The translations under genes were made by a program, and so were the position numbers. DNA of 64,000 nt from Flavobacteriales bacterium (GTDB lineage: Bacteria > Bacteroidota > Bacteroidia > Flavobacteriales_G > Salibacteraceae), in NCBI GenBank assembly GCA_018660685.1, contig JABJJW010000011.1:124001-188000 (forward strand), read 5' to 3'. Each line of letters opens with the position of its first letter. The first letter of the stretch is position 1. The notes under the pieces were generated by a model. The model saw nothing but the letters and a program-made list of their open reading frames with translations, had not been told where the DNA came from and searched no databases. This document shows positions 50,273-59,830 of the stretch, piece after piece.

Positions 50273-52179
50273 GCAGATTCAGAATTACCTTCGAATATAT
50301 TGGTTTTTTTGAGAAAGAATCGAAGTCCAAAAGTTGATAAAATGGACAAGACAAAATATACCAGTGCATCTTCATATTTTGCCAGTATCAGACTACCAAT
50401 CAAGAAGAGGAAGGAGATGATGAAGACCACCATTGAGAGCCAATTGAAAGCTAGCCATTTAAGCTGTTTATTCCGTTCTTTTACTTGGGTAAAATGTGAG
50501 GGCCAAACACCCATTGGTTGCACACGCTCCTCGAACAACCGCAGTTTTTCTTCATCGGTGGGAGATGTGATGTAGGTGACTAGGATCCAGCAAATTGTGG
50601 TGAATCCTACTGTAACATAAAAGGAACCATAGTTGTCCACAAAATGAGGTCCGAGGGTGTCATTTAAATAGAAATAGCAAAATGAGTAAGCAATGAGAGG
50701 CGCTATGGTAGCCGTGATTTCACTCCATGCGTTGATTCTCCACCAATACCATCTCAAAATGAGAACAAGACCAAGTCCCGCTCCACACTGCATGACAAAT
50801 GCCCAAACTCCCGAGATACTTGTGACCAGTGGAGTTACCATCCCCCCAAGTATCATGATGCCAACGGAGGCCAATCGACTTATCAAGACCAAGTTTTTTT
50901 GAGAGTTGACTTTGGAAAGCGGCATGATTAGATCGTTCACCACGTAGCTCGCGCCCCAATTCACCTGGGTAGAAATTGTACTTAAGTAAGCAGCAATAAA
51001 TGCCACCAATAAGAGTCCAACGAGGCCTTTTGGTAGAAAGTCTTTCATAGCAAACACAAAGCCGAGTCTGGGCTCAAAATGATAACGGACCTGTTTTTCT
51101 GCTTCTGTATCCCGGTACTGTGGGTAGTGAGCGATGAATTCTTCTGCTGAAGAAACAGTAATCTGTTCTTCAGTCATCGATTCAGTCGTCAGTAAAGTTT
51201 TTAACTCATCTGTTGGTGTGTATAGGGCTATAGCACAAAGGCCAACGACAATCCATGGCCAAGGTCGTATGCAGTAATGACCGATTTGAAAGAGCAATGT
51301 AGCCCAGACAGAGTCTTTTTCGCTTCGGGTGCTCATCATTCGTTGAGCGACATAGCCACCGCCGCCTGGCTCCGATCCAGGATACCAACTCGACCACCAT
51401 TGAATGGCAACGAATGCGAAAAAGGCTCCGAGCGTTAATCCGAACCCTTGGAGGTAGTCGGTGACATTTGAAGAATCTCCTCCGATCCTTGGTACAAAAT
51501 CAAAAGCCCTCTGAGGCAAGCGTTCTTGCAATCCTGCGACACCACCAATCTTATCGTCGTTTACTACCAATATTGCTAGGATGATGCAGCCGGTCATTGC
51601 CAGAATAAACTGGACCGTATCCGTCACTGCAACTCCTTTCAGACCAGAAAGAGCCGCATAGACAACCGCTAGGACCATTAGTCCCATAGTTATCCAAAAT
51701 GCAATGTTTTTATCAACGTCAAAGAACACTTCAATCAAAGACATCATCGCAAGGTTTACCCAGGCAATGATGACAGCGTTAATGAAAAGACCGAGATATG
51801 TAGCCTTGAATAATCTTAAGAATTTGGCCGGGTTTCCATGGTAGCGCAGTTCAATGAACTCGAGCTCGGTCAATATGTTCGCTCTGCGCCAGAGCATAGC
51901 AAAGAAGAATGTGGTGAGAGCTCCTCCGAATATAAAGGACCACCAGAGCCAATTTTTTGCAATGCCACCTTGAGAGACAAGCTCAGAAACAGCCAATGGA
52001 GTGTCTGCGGCGAATGTGGTCGCCACCATGGATATTCCAGCAATGTACCATGGCAAATTTCTGCCCCCCAAGAAGAAATCACTCAGGCTTTTACCAGCAT
52101 CTTTTCGATAATACAAGCCAATGGCAAGCGAGAGGATGAGGAATGAAATGATAATAATCCAGTCTACGAGGGCAAGCAT
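50269..52179 (-). CDS. Sodium:solute symporter family protein
   Basis: The 636-residue protein has about thirteen to fourteen membrane helices and SSS hallmarks: FFLGGRNLPWYIAGISMVAT with AADTPLAVSE (substrate/Na+ region), TDTVQFILAMTGC and AAYLSTISTQVNWGASY. ATG 52179 is used; the longer frame from 52245 adds a hydrophobic 22-residue extension. The loop with TTESMTEEQITVSSAEEF is extracytoplasmic. Substrate (sugar, amino acid or organic acid) is not decidable. It leads a three-gene operon and shares a divergent upstream region with priA. Confidence 0.9.
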   Translation of the reverse strand: MLALVDWIIIISFLILSLAIGLYYRKDAGKSLSDFFLGGRNLPWYIAGISMVATTFAADTPLAVSELVSQGGIAKNWLWWSFIFGGALTTFFFAMLWRRANILTELEFIELRYHGNPAKFLRLFKATYLGLFINAVIIAWVNLAMMSLIEVFFDVDKNIAFWITMGLMVLAVVYAALSGLKGVAVTDTVQFILAMTGCIILAILVVNDDKIGGVAGLQERLPQRAFDFVPRIGGDSSNVTDYLQGFGLTLGAFFAFVAIQWWSSWYPGSEPGGGGYVAQRMMSTRSEKDSVWATLLFQIGHYCIRPWPWIVVGLCAIALYTPTDELKTLLTTESMTEEQITVSSAEEFIAHYPQYRDTEAEKQVRYHFEPRLGFVFAMKDFLPKGLVGLLLVAFIAAYLSTISTQVNWGASYVVNDLIMPLSKVNSQKNLVLISRLASVGIMILGGMVTPLVTSISGVWAFVMQCGAGLGLVLILRWYWWRINAWSEITATIAPLIAYSFCYFYLNDTLGPHFVDNYGSFYVTVGFTTICWILVTYITSPTDEEKLRLFEERVQPMGVWPSHFTQVKERNKQLKWLAFNWLSMVVFIISFLFLIGSLILAKYEDALVYFVLSILSTFGLRFFLKKTNIFEGNSESA

Positions 52180-52281
52180 AGAATACAAGATTAGTATATG
52201 GATCAGGCCTGTTAGCAGGAAAGTTAGGTGAGTTTTCCACAGCACGGTGCCCGAAGATGAAGGCGACTTACATTCGCAATT

Positions 52282-54732
52282 GTGAGGGATGCAGAGTATA
52301 TAGAGGTGATTTTACCCTTGGCCTTAAAAGGACCATTTACATATCGAGTTCCCATCGAAATGAGAGACGAGGTGGTGGCCGGAAAGCGAGTCGTTGTTCC
52401 ATTTGGTAAGAAACGACATTACGCCGGAATTATCCTTGGTCTTGTGAATGAGCTTAGGCTTGGGGCAAAGGTTAAAGACATTCTATATGTTCTTGATGAT
52501 GAAACAGTCTTAACAGAATCTCAACTACGACTTTGGTCATGGATGGCAGACTATTACATGAGTGGTTTGGGCCCAGTAATGAACTTTTCACTTCCAGGAG
52601 CACTCAAATTAAGTTCGCATACCATTGTGAGGTTGAATCCTGCTTTTGAAACCTATGAAGAGTTTAGTTCTGAAGAGCAAATGATAATTGCTCAGCTCAA
52701 TTCAAACGAAAAATTAGATGTTCATAGATTAGAAAGCCTCGATGCGAAAGCCAAGATTCATCGCGCAATAAACTCCTTGCTGAAAAAGGGTGTCGTGTTG
52801 GTCTCTGAAGAAATGAAGGGCGCTGCAAAGCCAAAAAAAACAGCGTATCTAAGATTGACCGGATCATATCATTCTGACTCGTCCATTTCCGAAATGTTGG
52901 AAAAGCTCCAGCGAGCACCAAAGCAATTCGAACTGATGATGCGTTTTTTCGAAAACGCCGATGCCGAAGATGCTGCTGCTATGGTGGTGAGCAAGAAGCA
53001 ATTTTTGGAACGCTCAGGATTAACCACATCAATTTTAAATAGCCTGATCCAAAAAGGAGTTCTTGAAGAGTTTGAAGAGCTGGATCAATTTGACCCGTCG
53101 GTGGATCGATTGACTACAGAACTCAATTCTGAGCAGGTTAGGGCAATTCAAGAGATTGAAAGCGCCTGGATTGAAAAAGACACGGTCCTTCTACATGGTG
53201 TAACCGGCTCTGGAAAAACCCATGTTTATACTGCGATTGCGAATAGAATATTGGATCGAGGAGAACAAGTACTGTATCTCGTTCCAGAAATCGCGCTTAC
53301 CACACAACTGGTCAGACGCATTGAAAAACTTCTTGGCCACGAAGTGCTGATTTACCATTCAAGACAGACAGATCGAGAACGATTGACCATTTGGATGAGG
53401 CTTCTTAAAAGTACAGAGCCATGCATTGTTATCGGGGCACGTTCATCCGTTTTTCTTCCATTTAATCATCTCGGATTAATCATCGTTGATGAAGAGCATG
53501 ATGGCTCATACAAGCAACATGAAGGGAGTCCAAATTACAACGCGCGGGACATGGCTATATGGTTGGCCAACGACTTAAACTCTAAAGTGATTCTCGGATC
53601 AGCTACGCCTTCGCTAGAGAGTTTTTATAATACCAAAAAAGGAAAGTTTGCCTTAGTGCAACTGATGAATCGGTACCTCGATACAGAATTACCGAAGATT
53701 GAGTTGATTGACATGACAAAGAGCAAAAGGACGGAAGAGTCTTTGGACTATAGTCAGCAATTGATCGCTGAAATAAAGATGGCTTTATCACTTCGAAAAC
53801 AAATTATTCTTTTCAAGAACCGTCGAGGTTATGCTCCTTTTCAGCTCTGTGAAAGTTGTGGATGGACAGCTGATTGTATCAATTGTGATGTGAACTTGAC
53901 CTATCATAAGCATTTCTCTAAATTGCTCTGTCATTACTGTGGTTACAGCATTCCACAACCACCCGCGTGTCCTAACTGTGCCTCTTCAAAATTGAGTATT
54001 AGAGGATTAGGGACTGAAAAAATTGAAGATGACCTCGAGGTGTTCTTCCCAGATGCGCGAATTGCCAGAATGGATCTCGACACCACAAGAAAGAAGCATT
54101 CGTTTGACAGCCTAATAACAAGTTTCGAAAGCGGATCCATCGACATTCTCGTCGGAACTCAGATGGTTACAAAAGGCCTCGACTTTGAAAATGTGTCCCT
54201 TGTGGGAGTTATGAATGCCGATGCTCTTTGGAATAGACCCGACTTTAGGGCATTCGAGAGGGCGTTTCAGTTACTAACCCAGGTGTCGGGCAGAGCTGGG
54301 CGAAAAAGCAGTAGAGGTAAAGTGCTTATTCAGACTTACAACCCGGATCATCCAGTGCTGGAGCGTGTTGTTAATCACGATTATCGTGGGATGTATGAGC
54401 ATCAGGTTTCTGAAAGACAAATGTTTGACTATCCGCCATTTTCGCGCATCGTGAAGCTCACGCTCATGCACAATGATGCGCGATTCAATCGCGCGGGAGC
54501 AGAGCATCTCAAAAACCTACTCAAAGCTGGATTAGGAAAACGAGTGTTGGGGCCAGAAGAACCTCCCATTGCGCGAATTCGCGGGAAGTACATCAGACAA
54601 ATTTTCATCAAGCTGGAAAGTTCTATATCACTCTCGAAGTCGAAGAAATTTATTCAATCATGTCTGGATAAAATGGACGGGCACGAGGAGTATCGAAAGA
54701 TTCGCATTCAATTGGATGTAGATCCAAATTGA
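52282..54732 (+). CDS. priA: Primosomal protein N' (PriA helicase)
   Basis: PriA restarts collapsed replication forks by remodelling them and loading the replicative helicase. The 816-residue protein has the N-terminal 3'-DNA-binding domain (FTYRVPIEMRDEVVAGKRVVV), Walker A GVTGSGKTHVY (K312), the DEEH motif, and zinc-binding cysteines in CESCGWTADCINC, CHYC and CPNC, followed by GTQMVTKGLDFENV and QVSGRAGR. The start is GTG 52282; an in-frame TGA lies eight codons upstream and no ATG is available. Confidence 0.96.
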   Translation: MRDAEYIEVILPLALKGPFTYRVPIEMRDEVVAGKRVVVPFGKKRHYAGIILGLVNELRLGAKVKDILYVLDDETVLTESQLRLWSWMADYYMSGLGPVMNFSLPGALKLSSHTIVRLNPAFETYEEFSSEEQMIIAQLNSNEKLDVHRLESLDAKAKIHRAINSLLKKGVVLVSEEMKGAAKPKKTAYLRLTGSYHSDSSISEMLEKLQRAPKQFELMMRFFENADAEDAAAMVVSKKQFLERSGLTTSILNSLIQKGVLEEFEELDQFDPSVDRLTTELNSEQVRAIQEIESAWIEKDTVLLHGVTGSGKTHVYTAIANRILDRGEQVLYLVPEIALTTQLVRRIEKLLGHEVLIYHSRQTDRERLTIWMRLLKSTEPCIVIGARSSVFLPFNHLGLIIVDEEHDGSYKQHEGSPNYNARDMAIWLANDLNSKVILGSATPSLESFYNTKKGKFALVQLMNRYLDTELPKIELIDMTKSKRTEESLDYSQQLIAEIKMALSLRKQIILFKNRRGYAPFQLCESCGWTADCINCDVNLTYHKHFSKLLCHYCGYSIPQPPACPNCASSKLSIRGLGTEKIEDDLEVFFPDARIARMDLDTTRKKHSFDSLITSFESGSIDILVGTQMVTKGLDFENVSLVGVMNADALWNRPDFRAFERAFQLLTQVSGRAGRKSSRGKVLIQTYNPDHPVLERVVNHDYRGMYEHQVSERQMFDYPPFSRIVKLTLMHNDARFNRAGAEHLKNLLKAGLGKRVLGPEEPPIARIRGKYIRQIFIKLESSISLSKSKKFIQSCLDKMDGHEEYRKIRIQLDVDPN

Positions 54733-54827
54733 CCTTTGAGCTGGTATCTCCGAACAATCTCGTTCCACCATAAGTCAGATTAAGGAAAATTGTTCAAGCC
54801 GAAGAAGTAGGGTAATGGCCGAGGAGG

Positions 54828-55529
54828 CTATGAATTCTCCGAACCTTCAAAAAATGCCCAAAGTTTATCGTCAGGGCATGGAGCGGTAAGGTCGAGAGGC
54901 GTCTGTTTTACAGGATGCTCAAATTTCAATCTCCTAGCATGGAGTGAAATGCTACCATCTGGATTACTTCTAGCCGCTCCATATTTAAGATCTCCTTTAA
55001 TGATGCATCCCATATTAGCCAATTGAGCCCTGATTTGATGATGCCGCCCAGTGTGGAGATCTATCTCAAGAAGGTGATAGCGGTCTGAGCCTTTCAAGTA
55101 GGTGTAACTCAAGCGCGCCTCTTTATGGCCTCCTTTCTCAACGTCAGAAACGAAAGATTTGTTCTTACTCTCATTTTTGATCAAGTAACCGACTAACTCA
55201 GCTTGAGACGCAGCTGGTTTGTTTTCCGTGATTGCCCAATACGTCTTATCAATCGTCTTTCGCCTGAACATATCGCTTAGTCGACTCAACGCTTTACTTG
55301 TCTTCGCGAAAATGATGGCACCTCCAACAGGGCGGTCGAGTCTGTGTGGGACACCTAGGAATACATTTCCAGGTTTATTATTTCGTTTTTTGATAAACGT
55401 TTTGAGAGACTCCGAGAGTGGAACATCTCCAGTCTTGTCTCCTTGAACGAGTTCGCCCGGGAGCTTGTTGACAATTATAAGATGGTTATCCTCGAAGAGA
55501 ATACGATCGGCTAGTGGAATGGTTTTCAA
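54828..55529 (-). CDS. RluA-family 23S rRNA/tRNA pseudouridine synthase
   Basis: The 233-residue protein isomerises uridine in structured RNA. It carries the catalytic Asp in GVPHRLDRPVGG (D65), LIIVNKLPGELVQGD, and the C-terminal DLHTGRHHQIRAQLA motif. There is no S4 domain, so it belongs to the short RluA/RluC-like group. The start is a TTG that directly follows the in-frame TAA of panB (TAATTG), so translation is probably coupled. Target position in RNA is unknown. Confidence 0.9.
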   Translation of the reverse strand: MKTIPLADRILFEDNHLIIVNKLPGELVQGDKTGDVPLSESLKTFIKKRNNKPGNVFLGVPHRLDRPVGGAIIFAKTSKALSRLSDMFRRKTIDKTYWAITENKPAASQAELVGYLIKNESKNKSFVSDVEKGGHKEARLSYTYLKGSDRYHLLEIDLHTGRHHQIRAQLANMGCIIKGDLKYGAARSNPDGSISLHARRLKFEHPVKQTPLDLTAPCPDDKLWAFFEGSENS

Positions 55530-56369
55530 TTAGTACTGTTCCTTTTCGTTTGGGAAGTCGCCAGTTTTTACGTCTTCAATGTAATTGCCGATAGCACCAG
55601 TTACTACTTCATGTAAATCTGCATATCGTCTCAGGAATCGAGGTGAAAACTCCTTGTTAATCCCAAGCATGTCATGAAGAACGAGAACCTGACCATCGAC
55701 ACCACCACCAGCTCCAATTCCGATGACGGGAATTGAAACGGCTTTCGCCACTTCCTCAGCAAGAACTGCAGGAATTTTTTCGAGGACCAAGGCAAACACA
55801 CCCGTTTCTTCTAAAATCTTGGCGTCCTCAATTAATCTAGCCGATTCTTCTTCCTCGCGGGCTCTGACAGCGTAGGTTCCGAACTTGTAGATGCTCTGAG
55901 GGGTGAGTCCAAGATGACCCATGACCGGTATGCCTGCCATGAGTATGCGATCAACGGAATCTTTGACCTCTCTGCCGCCTTCAAGTTTAACAGCATGGGC
56001 TCCGGCTTCTTTCATTATTCGAATGGAAGATGATAGTGCTTTTTTTGAATTTCCTTGGTAGCTTCCGAACGGAAGATCCACCACCACGAGGGCTCGGTCG
56101 ATTGCGCGAATGACCGATGCAGCGTGATATATCATCTGGTCGAGGGTGATGGGTAAAGTAGTTTCATGACCAGCCATGACGTTCGAGGCGGAATCACCAA
56201 CTAGAATCACGTCAACTCCGGCGAAATCAACAAGCTGTGCAAGGCTGAAATCATATGCCGTAAGCATGCTTATTTTTTCGCCATTTTGCTTCATCTGAAG
56301 CAAGACGTTTGTGGTGACCTTTTTAGCTGTTGAACCGATTGGAGAGAGCTTTTGCGTTACTGTACTCAT
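55530..56369 (-). CDS. panB: 3-methyl-2-oxobutanoate hydroxymethyltransferase
   Basis: PanB makes ketopantoate from 2-ketoisovalerate and methylene-tetrahydrofolate, the first step of pantothenate synthesis. The 279-residue TIM-barrel protein shows [38 protein letters not shown] (Mg2+-binding Asp), VVDLPFGSY (second Asp), AVKLEGG (third acidic ligand), [10 protein letters not shown] and [13 protein letters not shown]. Length is normal. panC and panD are not nearby. It is co-transcribed with the RluA-type gene. Confidence 0.96.
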   Translation of the reverse strand: MSTVTQKLSPIGSTAKKVTTNVLLQMKQNGEKISMLTAYDFSLAQLVDFAGVDVILVGDSASNVMAGHETTLPITLDQMIYHAASVIRAIDRALVVVDLPFGSYQGNSKKALSSSIRIMKEAGAHAVKLEGGREVKDSVDRILMAGIPVMGHLGLTPQSIYKFGTYAVRAREEEESARLIEDAKILEETGVFALVLEKIPAVLAEEVAKAVSIPVIGIGAGGGVDGQVLVLHDMLGINKEFSPRFLRRYADLHEVVTGAIGNYIEDVKTGDFPNEKEQY

Positions 56370-56439
56370 ATTATATAACCGTTAGTGGATTAAAACCGAC
56401 CGAATGTCAATTCTTGTCTTATCGCGTCTTAATGGAGTG

Positions 56440-56447
56440 TACTTTTG
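56440..56447 (+). promoter_or_regulatory. -7 box before the DUF4249 gene
   Basis: TACTTTTG matches TAnnTTTG. A TTG (56414-56416) lies 23 bp upstream, slightly longer than ideal. The leader to ATG 56469 would be about 17 nt. Confidence 0.4.
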
Positions 56448-56468
56448 AGCGCTTCAACACAAACGTAC

Positions 56469-57698
56469 ATGAATTTTATGTCTCGCGTATCTTCGATTTT
56501 GTTGTTATTTCTGGGAGCTGTCACCATGTTTAGCGGTTGTGAAACTGACATTGACATTATAGCACCTAAGAGGGATATGACGATAATTTATGGATTGTTG
56601 GAGGCCAACAAGGATCGTCAGTTTATTAGAATCAACAAGGCGTTCGTTGGAGAGGAGTCTGCGACAGTATTAGCAGGTATTTCTGGCGTGAATGAATACA
56701 CTGAAAATGAGCTTAGCGCTCGTATTGTGGAAATCAACCCAAGTGGCGCAGAGACTGGTAAAGTCTGGCAATTGAAATCCATGTATCTTGATACGAAGGA
56801 TACAGGGATTTTTGCGAGTGATAGCAACAAAGTCTACTACTTTGATACCCCATTAGAAGGATCTGGTGTTAATCCGCTAAACCCTGAGAAGTATTACCAA
56901 CTCATCTGTGTTGTGGATATCGACGGTGAGGATGTGAAAACTGTGACGGCTACTACAGCCGTTCTTGGAAACACCGCATCAAGTGGAGGTTTGGCAGCAA
57001 TCACTTTGTTGAAGCCAAATCTCGTTGGAGCAAGTTCAGATCCAACACAGGCAGATAGAGCGGAAGTCGACTTCCTTGGTGCTGGAGACTATAGAACATC
57101 TCAAGAAGTCACATGGAGCAAAGCCAAAGGCGGCGTTGCGTACAACTCTTATTATCGTTTCTATTACAAAGACGTGGATACAATTTCTGGAGCGGTGCGA
57201 AAAGACAGCATGATTTTCACCGTTGGTTCTCGACGAGTGGATAATCCCGATAATCCAGGTTCTGTATCATTCGTCATGAGCCCAAAAGAATTTTTTATTG
57301 CTATCGACAGAGATGTTCCGGACTATGATTTCGGCAATGAGTCATTCAAAAGAATTGCGAGTGATACACTCCAATATTTTCTGGAGGTGGCTGACAACAA
57401 TCTAGCAACGTATATGGAGGTGAATCAGCCTAAGACGGAAATCATCCAAGAGCAGCCAGAATATACCAATGTTGAAAATGGCATAGGGCTTTTTGCAAGC
57501 CGATACATCACTTCGACCCGTACTTCTAAGCAAGATGCATTCAAAAGCGGTAGAGTCTTTAAAGGTCAAACTTTAGAAGAACTACTCTATTCGAATCAAG
57601 TTGTTTCAAGTGGCGATGATGATGAGAAGTATTACACTGTGAACAAAGGATTCACTCGTCCAGGACGGTGCAACGACGCACTTCAGACATGTAAGTAA
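56469..57698 (+). CDS. DUF4249 family lipoprotein
   Basis: The 409-residue protein has a lipoprotein signal (VSSILLLFLGAVTMFSGC, C24) followed by ETDIDIIAPKRDMTIIYGLL, the typical DUF4249 opening, and ARIVEINP, then a beta-rich domain and a C-terminal PGRCNDALQTC, whose two Cys may form a disulphide. DUF4249 proteins usually sit beside a TonB-dependent receptor and are thought to be surface-exposed partners of it; no receptor gene is present here. ATG 56469 is preferred over a TTG at 56445. Confidence 0.85.
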   Translation: MNFMSRVSSILLLFLGAVTMFSGCETDIDIIAPKRDMTIIYGLLEANKDRQFIRINKAFVGEESATVLAGISGVNEYTENELSARIVEINPSGAETGKVWQLKSMYLDTKDTGIFASDSNKVYYFDTPLEGSGVNPLNPEKYYQLICVVDIDGEDVKTVTATTAVLGNTASSGGLAAITLLKPNLVGASSDPTQADRAEVDFLGAGDYRTSQEVTWSKAKGGVAYNSYYRFYYKDVDTISGAVRKDSMIFTVGSRRVDNPDNPGSVSFVMSPKEFFIAIDRDVPDYDFGNESFKRIASDTLQYFLEVADNNLATYMEVNQPKTEIIQEQPEYTNVENGIGLFASRYITSTRTSKQDAFKSGRVFKGQTLEELLYSNQVVSSGDDDEKYYTVNKGFTRPGRCNDALQTCK

Positions 57699-57706
57699 TG
57701 TCATGT

Positions 57707-57723
57707 TGTCACTTTCGGTGACA
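57707..57723. promoter_or_regulatory. Inverted repeat after DUF4249, before dnaK
   Basis: TGTCAC-N5-GTGACA is a perfect 6-bp inverted repeat 8 bp after the DUF4249 stop and about 110 bp before dnaK. No T-tract follows, so it is more operator-like than terminator-like. It does not match the CIRCE (HrcA) consensus. Confidence 0.25.
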
Positions 57724-57833
57724 GCCTATCCCTTCTAGTTTTTATGAAATTCTGACAAAGCTGCATTCATTGCTAGCTGGATTTCCCATGGCATATGGTT
57801 TGACTAAAGAGAGCCAAATGAAAATTAGAACAC

Positions 57834-59732
57834 ATGGGTAAGATCATAGGTATCGACTTGGGAACCACGAACAGCTGTGTTGCCGTAATGGAAGGTAGCG
57901 AACCAGTGGTAATCCCGAATAGTGAAGGCAAAAGAACCACGCCTTCAGTAGTAGGATTTACAGAAGGAGGGGAAAGAAAGGTTGGAGATCCTGCAAAGCG
58001 ACAATCGATCACCAACCCTACTAAAACAGTATATAGTATTAAGCGTTTCATGGGCCACAGCTTTAAAGAGGTGAGCACAGAGGTAAAGCGTGTTCCTTAT
58101 GAAGTAGTAAAAGGAGAAAACGACACACCAAGAGTAAAAATTGACGATCGTCTGTATTCTCCACAAGAGATTTCAGCAATGGTTCTTCAAAAAATGAAGA
58201 AGACTGCAGAAGACTATCTCGGATCTGAGGTGTCAGAAGCTGTAATTACAGTTCCTGCTTACTTCAATGACTCACAGAGACAAGCTACGAAGGAGGCTGG
58301 AGAGGTTGCAGGGTTAAAGGTTAGAAGAATCATTAACGAACCTACAGCTGCAGCATTAGCATACGGTCTTGACAAGAAAGGACAAGACATGAAGATTGTG
58401 GTCTTTGACTGCGGAGGAGGAACACACGATGTTTCTATCTTGGAATTGGGCGAAGGTGTTTTCGAAGTGAAGGCTACAGATGGAGACACTCACCTTGGAG
58501 GTGATGATTTCGACCAAGTAATCATTGATTGGTTGGTTGCAGAATTCAAAAGTGACGAAGGCGCTGATTTGAGCAAAGATCCAATGGCTCTTCAACGATT
58601 GAAGGAAGGAGCAGAAAAAGCAAAAATTGAATTATCAAGTTCTACGTCTACAGAAATCAACTTGCCATACATTATGCCAGTTGATGGAGTGCCGAAGCAC
58701 CTTGTTAGAACACTTTCGCGTGCGAAATTCGAACAGCTTTCAGATTCATTGATTCAAAGAACGATTGAGCCTTGCAAGACTGCGTTGAAAAACTCAGGTC
58801 TTTCTCATGGAGAAATTGACGAAGTAATACTCGTTGGAGGATCTACTAGAATTCCTGCGATTCAGGATGCCGTGAAGAAATTCTTCGGTAAAGAACCTAG
58901 CAAGGGAGTTAATCCTGACGAGGTAGTGGCTATTGGAGCTGCGATCCAGGGTGGAGTTTTGAGTGGTGACGTGAAAGACGTTCTACTTCTTGATGTGACT
59001 CCACTTTCTTTAGGAATTGAGACCATGGGTGGTGTGTTTACTAGACTCATTGAATCAAATACCACCATACCAACGAAGAAGTCAGAGACATTCTCGACGG
59101 CAGCTGATAATCAACCGACGGTTGAGATTCACGTGTTGCAAGGAGAACGCCCAATGGCGAAAGACAACCGAACAATTGGTCGATTCCACCTTGATGGTAT
59201 TCCACCATCACCTCGAGGAGTTCCACAAATTGAAGTGACGTTTGACATTGATGCGAACGGTATTCTGAATGTTGGAGCTAAGGATAAAGCTACCGGTAAG
59301 GAGCAAACTATTCGAATTGAAGCGTCCTCAGGACTGAGTGATGAGGAAATCGAAAAAATGAAGAAAGAAGCGGAAGCGAATGCTGAAGCGGATAAGAATG
59401 CGAAGGAAACAGTTGATAAGTTGAATGCAGCTGACAACATGATTTTCCAAACTGAAAAGCAACTAACTGAATTTGGGGACAAGCTTCCTGAAGACAAGAA
59501 GAAGCCTATCGATGAGGCATTGGTAGAATTAAGGGCGGCTCACGAGAGTAAAGAGCTCGAAGCCATCGACGCAGCAATGGAGAAACTGAATACAGTTTTC
59601 CAAGCGGCTTCACAGGAAATGTACCAAGCATCTGAAGAGGCTGGTGCAAATGGCCAGGAGGCACCGACTGAAGGAGGTAATGAAGAGGTCACCGACGTCG
59701 ATTTCGAAGAAGTTGAAGAAGAGGAGAAGTAG
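57834..59732 (+). CDS. dnaK: Molecular chaperone DnaK (Hsp70)
   Basis: DnaK binds exposed hydrophobic peptide segments in an ATP cycle with DnaJ and GrpE. The 632-residue protein has the N-terminal ATPase domain ([59 protein letters not shown]), the linker [13 protein letters not shown], the substrate-binding domain and an acidic C-terminus ending EEVEEEEK. One deviation is FDCGGGTHD where most DnaK proteins read D-L-G-G-G-T-F/C-D. dnaJ and grpE are not adjacent. It is followed by a good intrinsic terminator. Confidence 0.98.
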   Translation: MGKIIGIDLGTTNSCVAVMEGSEPVVIPNSEGKRTTPSVVGFTEGGERKVGDPAKRQSITNPTKTVYSIKRFMGHSFKEVSTEVKRVPYEVVKGENDTPRVKIDDRLYSPQEISAMVLQKMKKTAEDYLGSEVSEAVITVPAYFNDSQRQATKEAGEVAGLKVRRIINEPTAAALAYGLDKKGQDMKIVVFDCGGGTHDVSILELGEGVFEVKATDGDTHLGGDDFDQVIIDWLVAEFKSDEGADLSKDPMALQRLKEGAEKAKIELSSSTSTEINLPYIMPVDGVPKHLVRTLSRAKFEQLSDSLIQRTIEPCKTALKNSGLSHGEIDEVILVGGSTRIPAIQDAVKKFFGKEPSKGVNPDEVVAIGAAIQGGVLSGDVKDVLLLDVTPLSLGIETMGGVFTRLIESNTTIPTKKSETFSTAADNQPTVEIHVLQGERPMAKDNRTIGRFHLDGIPPSPRGVPQIEVTFDIDANGILNVGAKDKATGKEQTIRIEASSGLSDEEIEKMKKEAEANAEADKNAKETVDKLNAADNMIFQTEKQLTEFGDKLPEDKKKPIDEALVELRAAHESKELEAIDAAMEKLNTVFQAASQEMYQASEEAGANGQEAPTEGGNEEVTDVDFEEVEEEEK

Positions 59733-59753
59733 TGATTCTTAAAAATTGATTGG

Positions 59754-59784
59754 AAAGGGGCTGATTTATCGGCCCCTTTTTTTG
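59754..59784 (+). terminator. Intrinsic terminator of dnaK
   Basis: AAAGGGGC (59754-59761) pairs with GCCCCTTT (59772-59779) around a 10-nt loop and runs into a T-tract to 59784. Confidence 0.85.
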
Positions 59785-59830
59785 TTTCATACAGTCAGTT
59801 GAAAGGAATGCACGTTTATTTGCATTCGCA

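Noticed and set aside
57699-57833. CIRCE/HrcA site upstream of dnaK
   Set aside because: The inverted repeat TGTCAC-N5-GTGACA does not match the nine-base-pair CIRCE arms.
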